Assembly (NCBI GenBank): GCA_039566865.1
Contig: CM076943.1
Span: 14,370,001 to 14,434,000 of the forward strand
DNA length: 64,000 nucleotides
DNA from: Aurelia coerulea
Taxonomy: Eukaryota > Cnidaria > Scyphozoa > Semaeostomeae > Ulmaridae
Direction of reading: 5' to 3'
Positions 1 through 12,700 of this stretch are shown here, piece by piece. The notes under the pieces were generated by a model. It was not told where the DNA came from, did no database searches, and saw nothing but the letters and a program-made list of their open reading frames with translations. Made by a program: the position numbers and the translations under genes. The first letter of the stretch is position 1. Every line of letters begins with the position of its first letter.

Positions 1-458
1 TTACATTTTGAAATCGCCCTGTTTAGGTTCTTATGCATATGATACCATTTTTGAAAACAGGATGCAAGGTTCTTAAATAGTTTCTTCTCAAAAGAATTCA
101 TAACAGATCTTCGGAAATTTAGGCCAAATGTAAGAAAACAAGGTTTTCACGTACTCACTATCATGACACAGTTTTATAAAGAATAACCTTATCTACCTGG
201 CCTTATCCGTATCCCGTATCAAATCCATTCATACAAGGAATTTTTACAAATGCTTTGTATCTACTTCAGTATTTGGCTAAATTTCTTGAAACATTTTATC
301 ACATATTACCAACCATTAGTTTACATTTACCTCTTTTTAAGATATGAACCTTCCTTGAATTTCAGGATGAAAAGGTTCTTCTGTAATGGGGTGAAATTAG
401 AACATTTTAGGCCTTAGGTTCTTATAAGTGGATGGTTGTTATATGCGGGTTTTTACTG
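1..458. mobile_element. Right part of a MITE ending in the CAGTAAAAACCC-type inverted repeat
   Basis: Repeated ggttctta phrases at 23-30, 70-76 and 415-421, and the right terminus gcgggtttttactg ending at 458. The full element at 26637-27106 has the same internal phrases and terminus. The left end lies outside the window. Confidence 0.65.
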
Positions 459-540
459 TACATTACAGCATCTTATCAAAGTCGGGTTGCGTTTTTTTGA
501 AACACCCTATAGATTGTAATTGTGTTTTTCATATTCACAG

Positions 541-723
541 GTTTACTACAAGCCCCTCAAGAAATCAGAAGGTGCAACTATTATCGAAACAACTCAAGTG
601 GATGAAATATTTTTCCAAATACCAGAAATTCTTGTCAGCCACGAATTCTTCTTAGAACAGTTAAACAACAGAGCGAACAGTTGGACTGATAAACAAATCA
701 TTGGAGATATTTTCGTTTCGTCG
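541..723 (+). CDS. ARHGEF17: ARHGEF17 window exon 1 (DH domain, first half)
   Basis: Acceptor ...ttcacag precedes 541; donor gtaagt follows 723; phase 0 at both ends; 61 residues. It contains YYKPLKK and the DH-type helix IFFQIPEILVSHEFFLEQL, then IIGDIFVSS. It begins in mid-DH domain, so earlier exons lie left of the window. Confidence 0.93.
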
Positions 724-3700
724 GTAAGTCAAGTGTCCTTTTCAAGTTTTCCAAAACTCTTGAAAGGGCCTGGTCAGTTTTAATCCTCCGCACAAAATTC
801 AACCTCTTTTGACCTCTTGTTGCTCTGACCTTTTGCGCAGCAAAATGCAACATGACGGGTTGTGGACAAGATGTTAGCTCAAAATATTTTGGAAAGATTT
901 TCACAAAGATACCAAAAATTGGCTAGGCTATTGAAGCTGAATGGCTGCGTGGGAGGGATGCAAACCTGTGTAAAACGACACAGTTAGGCCACGAGTGATC
1001 ATCACTGACAAAGGCACTTAAATGTGTGTTTGATTCAGAACATGTGAAAGGCCAGAAAAACTGGAGCTAGGGGGACATTTTCCGTTCATACACTAACCTC
1101 GTTCATACTCCGTTCATACACTAACCTCGTTTATTCAGTTTTCAGAATCGATCTTGCGATTGTTTAGCATCATGTGATTTCTTCCAAAATCCGAAATACA
1201 GCCAGTATCTGGCCTGGCAACAATTGTAGCTGGTATTTCAGTGTAGCATCAGTATAGGAATATAACTGGGAACCAAAGTGAAGGGTTTAGATTCTTGCCA
1301 TGTTCAAAATGTCATCAAAATAATATCTTCACTACATTGTGTCCCAAAACCTTTTCGGCATTTAATAAGATATAAAAGAATAGCGATATAATGTACGGGT
1401 ATGGACGGAATAAAACATCTGCGTTCCTAGGCTCTTTAATTCATTTTAGAAACCAACATCTTGCAAATCCACTGAATATTCACTGAGTTACAAGCTTTTG
1501 AAGTTCAAGTTTGTTCGAAGGCTGAAAGGAGACCAGAGGCCTCACAATAGTACACTCATTTTTTTTTTTATAAGAAACCGCTTATAAGGAACGGTAGGCA
1601 TAATTTTTCGAAAGTTAAGAAACAACCCTACCTGGATTTAAAAAGCTAAGAAACTTTTGTAATTTACAGTTTTAATTTTCCTGTCGCAGTCAAAAATGTT
1701 TTGACATTGTATACAGTTATAGCAACTGTTTAGACATTATTTTGAGTGCGAATTATGTTATTGACTTGTTTTGAGACCTTACTAAGTACTTTGGGAACCC
1801 TTTAGACAAAACAAGATTAAACCTACCCTTCTGGTATTAGAAATATAAGAAACACGTAAGAAACTTTTGGTAGGAAAATGGCCCAATAATTTAAGAAGCT
1901 GCCAACCAGCCCCGGACCTTAGTTTCTTACAAAAAAGAATGAGTGTACTTGCAGTAAAAGTATCATTGGGCTTTCGGTTGCTTTTTCTCGTTTATTTCAT
2001 TGCAAAGCAAATGAAAGTTGGAAACGGATTTTGATAACTTAACTTTCTCTAACTAGTCCAGAGGGTGAAGGGGGAGTATTACCACCCGAGCGGGGACTTT
2101 ACGGGACAACGTTTTCTAGATCACTTTTTTGCGTAGATTACGAATCTGGGTGTTGATCGACGGTTTTAGGGGGCTTTTCCGAGATATAAGGGGGTTTAGG
2201 CTAAAAATTCTGGGATTTTTGCGAAATGGATACATGCATAGGAATTGGTGATTCTGTTGCATGTTTTGAATGTAGAGGCTATAGGATAATACCAAGTATA
2301 CATATATTCTAGCCAAACGGGTTAATTAGGGGGGTCAAGGGATTTATTGGGGGGTTGTTTCGAAAATGTCAAAGATAGATCTTATTATTGATAAAAGCAA
2401 CAGACTTGATAAAACCTCTCAAAACAGCAACAGACGGTGCAAGTATTAGTATAAACTGGAGTTAGATTATTAATGATCTTGTAGAACAAAGTAAGGCGTC
2501 TTCTCCATTTTTGGCACTTTAGTGATTCCCAGCCAAGTTCTGTGTACAGCCTTTCTCGAGGTGTTCCTCTCCATGTTCCCGTAATTACTCGCGCAGCAGA
2601 ATACTGAACGGACTCTAATTTTTCCATTAAGCTCGGCAAAATGATGCTGCCACTGAACTCACATACTTTCGCCGGAATATGGTAAGTAATATCCCCGTAG
2701 TCAAGATGAGGTCGCACATAGAGCTTATATAACTCGTTCAGGGTATGCCTGGCAGATATTTTGAGAGATATATTAGCAAGCCAATACCCTTTCTTGATTT
2801 GGAGATAGCAGATTTGATATGGGCAGAAAAAGCCACATTTGAATCTGGTATGATTCCTAATTGTTTATATTTATCTACTTTCATTGCTAGTGTTTTGTTA
2901 AAGAGGATCTCTGGATGATCAGCTTTATTTTTTTCCTTGAAAATATGAGTTCCACAGCTTGTTTTCATGGATCAGGATTAAATTGCATCCTCCAGTCATG
3001 AGCCCACTGACTTATCAGCTCCAAGTCATGGTTCATGTCATTGGCGGCTGAATTAGAATCTTGGGCGACCGTAAAAAATGATGTATCATCAGCGAAGAGC
3101 TTAATATGAGGTCGCACATGAGGGGGTTTAGGGTTCGAGATACTTCAGGCACTTCAAGTCTTACGTTAGGTCATTTATATACACGAGGAAGAATAAGGGC
3201 CTTAGAATAGAGCCCTGGGATACTGTTGCCGAAATATCTCCCCAAGATGAACTCTGCCCATTCAAAACAGTTCGCTGCTTTCTATCCGTAAGAAAACGTT
3301 TGATAAGAGAGAGAAGATTTCCTGAGGTGCCACATCGTGTTAATTTAAAGATACACCATCATGCCAAACCCTGTCAAATGCTTTGGAAATATCAAGATAC
3401 ACAGAACGAACATCGAGAGGAGGGTTACAATCAAATGCTTTTAAAAAACTGTGTGCATTATGGAGATCAGCTGGTTGACTGTTGAGTCACCTGGACGAAA
3501 ACCTGATTGATTCGGGTTAGTAATTCAGATGACACAAGATGTGAATATAGAGAATCGTAAATGAGTCCTTCAAGTATTTTCCAAAGATTGGAAGAAGTGA
3601 AATAGAACTCAATTTCCAGAGGCTCAATTTCCTCTCCACAGAGAAACCTTTCGATTTTTACTTTCCCCTTCCTTTCACAAGATAGTGTTCTAACATGATA

Positions 3701-6700
3701 CACAAGAAGCCAACTTGTTTCGCTAATTAAAACTTCTCATCAGCTTTGGCAATATCTAACACTGAATTGAGTTCTTTTTCTAGTAAGAGGGTTCACAATA
3801 GGCCCCATCATTCCGAATACCCGATACGTTTTCAGCTAAATTCGTGATTCCTATCATGATTTTTTACGGAATTCCCGCTGTCCTTCCTAAAGTACATCAA
3901 AACGTAGATTTATCATTTTCACGACGTTTGATGGTGCCGAGAGGCATGCATTCTGCTTTTCACTCGAGTTATCATCCAGTTTAACCAAACATATCATAAA
4001 GAGCTGTGTAATCTCTTGCTTTTACTTTAAGTAGGTCTTTTTATCATTCTTTACAATTATTTCCAAAGTTCCTTGCATCCTCTTCTAGAGCAGTTCATGA
4101 CGCATGATGAGGGACTTTAATGTGTGATCAAATGCAATGAGCAGCGTCGTGGCCAGGGCAAATTATGTGGGAGGGTATTAAAATGAAGGGGTCTAGGGGC
4201 GAAGCTCCCAGCTAAATTTTGACGAAACGCCCTCTACTTTTGCTTAGAACACTTCTAGCGATCCAATGTCAGTGGTACTAAAATTGAAATTAATCATTTT
4301 GTAACAGATGTTCTTACAAATTATAGCTTCCCCAGGAAACTGTTTGAGTAAACGCAGTTTTCTTTGGTTTGGAATACAAATTTGTAACAATTTTCCATGA
4401 ATCACAACATTCAGGAAGATCTTTGTGGAAACGCATTTTACCTTGTCTTAGAACGATTCTCACAATCTATTTGCCTGCGCCCATGATGATGGAAGCCTTG
4501 ACAATTACATGATAGTTTGTCTGTGAAAATTTTTGAAACACCAACCTTTACTTTGGCTTAAAATGACTCTCCCCGTCAACATCCAGCATTTACCAGAAAG
4601 ATTCTTACCCTTCCCTACCTATACCCAACTACTTTCTCTTCATTTTGAAGGATCCTTGAGGACCATCTTTTGACAACCCTATCTGTGACCTCGCAACTGC
4701 TGAAATGAGGCACATTAAACAAGGCTGAAGCTGAATCTAGCATCAGTTTTTCAAGCTGGGTCAATCCTGCTTCCCGAAAGCTGTCGCCAAACTTCCAAAT
4801 CCCGCTTGAAAAATTTGACGATTCCCGGTTCACGCTTCCAAAAAAGTGGTCATTCCCGATCCCCGGAATCATATAGGGTACCCTGTGGTAAGGGAATGTC
4901 TGTTCCTTGGTGCCTGGACGGTTATAAAACATGTGATAACAACAGAGCTTCACAAATTTTAAATAAGAAATAATGAAGCTAAATAAATGTTCGTTCTCGT
5001 AATCTAACCCAATGAGCAGAATTTCTGCTAAGCAAAATTAACGTTAACAAACTTTGTATAGTGACGTAACTTGGCAAAACTGAACTGCTCTTTTTCCGAT
5101 CACCGGAATTTCCTCAATTTGCTGACTGAGTGTTACATTCCCTTGATTTGCCGACTGAGATTTGGCCAGGAGGGGTACCCGACCCCTGGCACCCCGATGT
5201 AGTTACGGCTCTGATAGAAGTTACGTGAATGCGTTGAAAAGCTTCAATTCTTGACGCACAATTTTCGACACAACCCCCCAATAAATCCCTTGACCCCCCT
5301 AATGAACCCCTTTGGTTAGAATATATGTATATTTGGTATTATACTATAGCCTCTACATTTAAAACATGCAAGAGCATCACCCTTTCCTATGCATGTATCC
5401 ATTTCGTAAAAATCCCAGAATTTTTAGCCTAGACCCCCTTATATCTCGGAAAAGCCCCCCAAAACCGTCGATCAACACCCAGATTCGTAATCTACGCAAA
5501 AAAGTGATATAGAAAACGTTGTCCCGTAAAGTCCCCGCTCGGGTGGTAATACTCCCCCTTCACCCTCTGGACTAAACATTAATTAAGCTTTTGGATACTT
5601 TGAGGAATCCTGACGAGCGAAGTTTGGAAAGTACCCAGTTTCTCATCAATCAAGTTTTCATTTAATTTTTTGACACCTTGCATTTACAAGTAAATTTTGG
5701 CAATGGTGGCAAGAAATTAATTTGAATTCACATTTACTTTGCTATGGTCTCGAAGGGAGGAATGGCATCATTGGATAACTTTCTGTTACCTCGATTTTAG
5801 AAGGCTTTTTGCAAAAACAAGTCATTTAGGGGTGGCTGGTTTAAGCTTTCGCACTAATTTTATTTTTGAAAGCTCATAACTCCGTGAAGCTTCAGCGGAT
5901 TTGCAAGAATCTGGTGTCTAAAATTAATTTAAAATCTTAGGCCCGTTCACGCTGCTCCGTTTTTGTTAGTATCCGTTTTTGTGGCATCCAAGCTACCCGT
6001 TCACATTGCTCCGTTTTTGTACAAAAACGGAGGGAAACACATCCGTTTTTGTCCATTCACATTGATCCGCCTGATAACAAATACGGAGAGAAAAACCTCC
6101 GTTTTTGTGCGTTCACATTGCTCCGTTTTTGTGAAACTCATTGTTGAATATTGGAGTGTTTTCAAAAATCTCCGTTTTTGTGCGTTCACATTGCTCCGTT
6201 TTTGTAAAACTCATTGTTGAATATTGGAGTGTTTTCAAAAACCTCCGTTTTTGTGCGTTCACATTGCTCCGTTTTTGTGAAACTCATTGTTGAATATTGG
6301 AGTGTTTCCGCTTTTGTGCGTTCACACTGATCAAGCGTGTTTTCAAAAACCTCCGTTTTTGTGGATATTCACTTTTGATAGCGTTTTCGAAAACCTCCGT
6401 TTTTGTGGCGTTTTTGTGTGGATCAGTGTGAACACTTTCACAAAAACGGAGGTTTTTCTCTCCGTATTTGTGCAAAAACGGAGCAGTGTGAACGGGGCCT
6501 TAGAAACAGGCTATCTTACCACGGATTCCGTTTATCTTATCGTTATTCTTTAATATGTAATCAAATGGCTACCTTTTTTTGCGACAGTTGTAGTGCAACT
6601 TAGAAAGTATTTGCAACTGCCATTTATGTTTGGGAAGATTAGATAAAAAATACAGGGGTTTCTCTGAGATATGCTGAAATATTGTACCAGTTTTTTTTTT

Positions 6701-9700
6701 AAGAATTTTATGACAGGTTTCACTGAATGTACAAAAATTTAGCCATGAACCCGTAAACAAGATTGGCCCAGAAGCCTTTGAGAAAATGTATTTAGACATT
6801 GGCCAAACCACACACTTATGACTGTTTCCTTGGTCATAGTCACATATCTGATCTTTTAACCAAATACAAAATTTGGCCAGATAAGATGGTTACTTTGAAC
6901 AGTGTATTGTCTCATCGTGGTTGTTATGTAATTGACATTTTGTTTTCTCCATAGTTTACTAAATGTTTGTTAATGGATGCTTACAGTTCGTTCATCAATA
7001 ATTTCCTTCAAGCAAGAGCGACAGTTAGACAAGCGTCAACAAGACCACCTTTTGCTAAGTTCCTCGAGGTAGGTGGCTGCAAATTAGCTGAAAAATCTTC
7101 AGGGGTCGTCTGAAATATCTTGGAATAGTTGCTCCTGTCTAGATTGCCTGGCTGGTCGTTTTGCTCTATCTGTACCAAGAAACAGGCTCTGTCTGTTGAC
7201 ACTATTCCTTTCTTGTTAGCAGTTATTGCTCTTTGTGACTGAAATTTAAAGCTAAAATTATACAAGGATAATATTTCAAGTTGGAATAAATCGCCTTTTC
7301 CTTTTACCTTATATTGATTTTAGCGAAATTATTTGAAGTTCTTCTTTCAAAAAGAGATATAAAGGTGAAGAGCAGCGGGAGATGAGGACGGAGGATGATA
7401 TTCATCAGTAATTAATTTGGTTCATTTACTCAATTGAAGAATATTGTCGATTTCTGTTGCTGTACCCCAATGTTATGGACACCCTCTTGTGAATGTTATC
7501 TTATATTTTGAGTTGCTCTGCATGTTTCTCATTCGTAGCAATGTTCCAAAGAACAAAAAGAGAAGCTGACCCTGCAAGATTTGATGATACAGCCAGTTCA
7601 GAGGATTCCAAGATATGTGCTTATTTTGAAAGTAAATATTTTGTCTCTTTTCTGATTTTATTGTTTGTTTATCGCAGCTAGAAGCAATGAACCGTTTGCT
7701 GCTTATATTAAATTTGGAGGAAAATTGTCCAAACTTTGCAAAAACTTGATTAAGAATTAGAAAGAAGTGTTTTCAAATTGCAAGATGCACAAAGCATGTA
7801 ATATATATGGTTCTTGCATAATGCTATGCACTTTATTATTCCGTAGATTTTAAGGCTCAAACTTAGAAACTTGCCGAAAAGTGATGGTTCTTCTGTGTGG
7901 GTTTTTGCTGTGCAATGAGTTCAAGTTAAGAGGCTATCTAGGGCAGATTAAATTCTTGTGCACAGGAGATTGGTCAACTGCAAGGAAGTGACGCATCAAC
8001 CAAGTTCATGGGCAACTCCTTGATCAAGTTCTTAATAATTCAAGGGATGATATGTCCTGCCTTTTACTGTTGAACAGGAAATTAGCCATTGGTTACAATG
8101 AAACGTGGTAGCCAGTTGTAGTTTTGATTCGGTACTTTGACAATAGATTTACATTTGTACTCCTCGTGTAGACTAGAGTGATTACGTCAGCTTTAGTAGA
8201 CGCTTGAAGAACACTGATTTATTTTAGATCGTGACTGAATCAGAGCAAAAGTAGATAGGGAGCCATGTGAAAGAGGAACTTAAATTTATAGGATGCCACA
8301 TGCTTTCGAACTTTCGAACTTTCGATCGGTAATGCTTTTGGTCATATAACAAGGATGTTCTCGTTACATATGTCCACCCAGTTGATAATGGAAAGTGCCA
8401 GATTAAATGACAACTGGTCCTGTGATTGGCTGAACGTCAATATTAATCTTATTTCTTTTGATCGGTCAAGCTAAGCCCCGAAAGCCTTTGGGATAAATTT
8501 GAGCTAAGATCAATGCACACAAGCTATGTAACAAGAAACTGCCATGATCTTCAGATCCCAAGACTAAATACAGAACATGCAAAGAAGGGCTTCAAATATT
8601 CGGCTCTAAAAATCTGGAACGATACGCCTGTTTATATACGAGAGGCCTCAACTCTCGGTTGCTTTAAAAAAACAATTGAAAGCACACCTTCTGGCTGATC
8701 AAAAACGTTAAATTCAAAACACGACCCCCTGGAAGAACAGCAATATTAACAATTTAGATACTTGCCTTTGAAATTATTTTTTTTTTGTTTTATAAGATTG
8801 TATATATGTATTATTAAATGCTGAAGGGTTTATTTTCGTGTATAAATAATTATTAAAAAAAAATGTTCCGCTTTCCTAGGATATGCTAAAGCATACGAGC
8901 CAAGAACATCCTGATTATGGTCTACTGCAACTGGCTTTAGAGGAGATCAAAACACTTGCTGAAAGGATGAATAAAGGTGAAATGGAGGCCGATCAAGCTG
9001 AGAAAGAGGCAGAAAAACTACGAGATATCGAAGCTTCCATAGAAGGAATAAAAGATGTAAGTTGAAGGCAAATATAACAAACATAACTACTGTGTTCCAA
9101 ATTTGAAGACTCAGTCAAACGAAATTTAGCAAATTGTAAAATGTTACAAATCAATTTTAAATTGAATTCTGTTTTGTCAATTGAGCAGTCCCATATAGAT
9201 TGTCTAGATTATAAACAGTCTCAGTTAATGTTGAGCAAAAAGAAAGACGAACAGGAAGATATATATACGAATTTTATCTCAATTGCCAACTAGTTTCGAC
9301 CGTATACTCATCAGGAGAATGAGTGATATTATCTTGTGCGACGGACTTTGCAAATTCTTTTTACAAATTTGACGCTAAATTATTAGTTTGGAATTGCGTA
9401 TTATTGGGAAATGATAAGTCACAGGGAAACAATGTAATAACAAAGAAGTGAACGTAATTCTGTGGCTTATCCATCTGTTTAAAGAACTATGATCTAATGT
9501 TTTTTGGGTGGTTTAGTTTGCTGTTTAGACCTTTGGGGATAGGGTTTTAAGGCGTAACATCCAATCATCTTCATGTGATTTAAATATTTTCATCGTGTTA
9601 CCGCCGTAGTCCCCCAATATTCCTTTACAACATGCGCTACGAGAGTCAGTGGTGGAAAAACTATTTGCCTTCTTGCAAAGGAAAGTCAAACCAGAATTCT

Positions 9701-12700
9701 TCCTTCCATTGTTTTATCATTTTTCTGTAGTCCCGGATTTCAGTTGAATTGCAATACTGTGTATGGTGTAGTTGATAAGCCACTAGGAACTGGAATTACT
9801 CTTCACAGCTTCCTTGGATCATAAAGCTGTAAATGAAAAGATCCAGACATAGATTTTCTTGTATTCTTTCCTTCCTCTGTTCCTTCTTGTTCTCTTCATA
9901 TTTTCAACTTTTGTTTTCTTTGTCGTCCGATGTTCTTTCCATCCTTTGTTATTTCTCCTCTCCTCTTTCTTTCTTTTCTTTTCCTTTCGTTTCTTCTTTC
10001 CTCCCTTTATCGTTTTTTCTTTCCCTTCCTTCTATTCCGCTTTCTCTCTTTCCTCCCCTTTTCTTCCTTCCAGGCAAAAAAGCTTCCTGCGAAGCTGCTT
10101 CGCGGCTTCACACATTTTTCCACCTCTGACGAGAGTATATAGATATATTTGTTACCTTGCAGACCTTTAATCTTGGAGTTCACCCTGTTGTATGCATTTG
10201 TGATTATAGAGAGCTTTTATCAAATGCCACCCATTCAAAAATATTTCATAACGCGTAAGCTATATACTGAAACTTTTCATTCACAGCTTGTCACAAGCAG
10301 TCGAAAGTTCATCAGACAAGACTTGGTTGCTGAAATTGTAAGTTTTCTTCATCACTTTATGCTTTATTTAAAGTCACACATCTGACTGCAGCAAACTTTG
10401 TGGAACTGTTTTGAAATATAGTCCAAACTGCATCGAAATTGCAATCAGAACATGTCAACTTTGTGAAACTTTTTTGAATTTCCAAACTGTACCGAAATTG
10501 ATTCAGAATATGTTAACTGAATTTATCAACATGGATTGTCTTTTACAACTGGACACGTCGATGTATATCGAATTTGTCTCTTGTTTTTCACTCTGAACCT
10601 TCAAAATGATGCTCGTCGTGGTACTCGTACTGATTCAGAATAGTTTGCAGTACAAGATTATTACAGTATACACCTTAGCGACCTCAGGTTTAGTAAGCAT
10701 ACACGTGTTATGAAGCTGTTCTTTTTCGATACTGGAATAAACTAACTACCTAAAATTTCGGACGAATGAATTTCGGACCAAATATTTTCGGACGTTTTTT
10801 CACGGAATTGGGACATCTTTTCAGAAATTTCGGACTTTTAAAAACTATCTATTTTTGCTTATTTCATGCTAAAATTGTCATACATTTATAGATTGTGCTT
10901 CATTTTAGAGGTGCTTTGTCAGAAATTTTCACAAATATTTGTTGTTGTAGCCTGTGTACAGACTTAAAGTCTGCGCGCAGGATATATTGTTGAGGATGAT
11001 GAGAATGATTGCTGAGATGGATTTGGTATATTTTGTAAAATGTAGTATTGTTATAATATTTGTGTATTTTATAATGTAGTATTTGAAAAATATAATATTT
11101 TTCACCAATAGACGATTGCGCTAAAGATTGTGGCGAGGAACTTTTTACCAAGATGCATTGCGCTCTTTATATTACGAATCCTTAACGGTTCTATAGGAAT
11201 TCGATTAAATAACGCAATAAATCTTGGTAAAGAGTTCCTCATCACCATCTTTAGCGCAATCATCTATCAACACTCGCACCACATTGCTGTTCAATGCAAA
11301 GCGTTTCGTGAGCAATGCATTGCATTTTCAGATAGTGGAAAAGTTTTGCTATGATTTTTCTTTGCTGCAAAGAATTTCGGACGTTTGAAATTTCCGAAAA
11401 TTTAACGTCCGAAATTTTTGGCTTTTAACGTATCTCTTTTTCTCTTTGCATCATATTTGATTTGCATTTGTGAATATGTGGACTTCCTTGCTTCAAAAAT
11501 TTGAATTTTCGTACTGACAACAAAAACCACCTTCGGCTGAATGCTTTAAAGGGGCTGGACAACCCGTCCTCTCTACGTGGCTCTGCGTGTCAAATCATCG
11601 AATGTGTTTAGTAGGCTAAACACAACTTAGCTCATGGCGATTTTGCACAGAGAATGGTTATCCAAAATATCTGCGAGAATCTTGGTGATCGAAGCTTTGG
11701 TGGAGGATTTGTTCTATTTTTCTAACGCCGAATATTTGAAAGTTTTAAGGGATGTAAAAAGTTCCATCATATTTCATAGACATCGACAAGAAAACACTGC
11801 AATGAAACTTACGTAGAAGCGATGAAACTGGCTGCCATTAAAAACCCAAGGCTTTAGTCACGTGCGCGGGCTGTCCCGTACTTTCCGATTGTTTACAAAA
11901 ATCTTGTACAGCCCCTTTAATTGAAATATCACATTGTTTCTAAGTTCTGTAGATACATTTCCAAATCATTTTGGATGCTCTTGATGGTATTGTCAAATCG
12001 TTTATCATAGTATGTTATTTTCTGTACGTTATTTTCTTTACGTATACCGTGAAAAACGATTTAATCAATCCTGTTAATTAAATGTTTTGATCTACAGAAA
12101 GGAGTGATAACGAAGAAAGACAGATGCCTGTTCCTGTTTTCTGATCTTCTTGTATGTGCAACTGGACGAAGGAAAAACAATGCTCTGAGAAGGGGATCTT
12201 TAGGCCTGTAAGTTTGATTCGCAAGTTTTAGAACTGCTTTTCGTATGCATAGAAGAGTTAATGTAAATGCAATTTCGTTGAACCTTTTCTTCGAGCTGCC
12301 TTCTTTTGTCATATTCGATTCAAAATTTACAAAATGTAATACTAATTACAATATCCACAATCTTCACAACAATACTGCAGAAACGATATCTCAGGGAGTA
12401 AAATACCATGTCTACCCTGCGACCAATTCATGATGAAATTAAAACTACGCACAACTACACATGACTACTATTACAAAGAAGGAAATTTTTATGTATAGAC
12501 AAACGGAAAACGAAGCTACTAGTCAATGTAGCTTGCAAATTTAATGATCTAAGTGTGAGATTCCTTTTAAACCATGTTAAAACATCATTTTTTGCCGTGT
12601 CGTATTTGAAATTAAAATGGTTAAAATGGCAATTTTTCAAAATTTACAAGCGCAGTGGCTGATAACACATAGAAACCGCAGACCATGGCCCAGAATTGAT

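Larger units (their letters stand above)
724..6954 (+). other. ARHGEF17 intron 1 of the window (6.2 kb)
   Basis: No coding sequence for a host gene seen. It holds three mobile elements listed separately (1549-1949, 2054-5574 with a nested LINE, 5940-6499). 724-1548 and 6503-6954 are AT-rich with nothing recognisable. Confidence 0.6.

Noticed and set aside
9833..10170. Phe/Ser/Leu-rich ORFs of about 100 codons
   Set aside because: Translations of a polypyrimidine tract.
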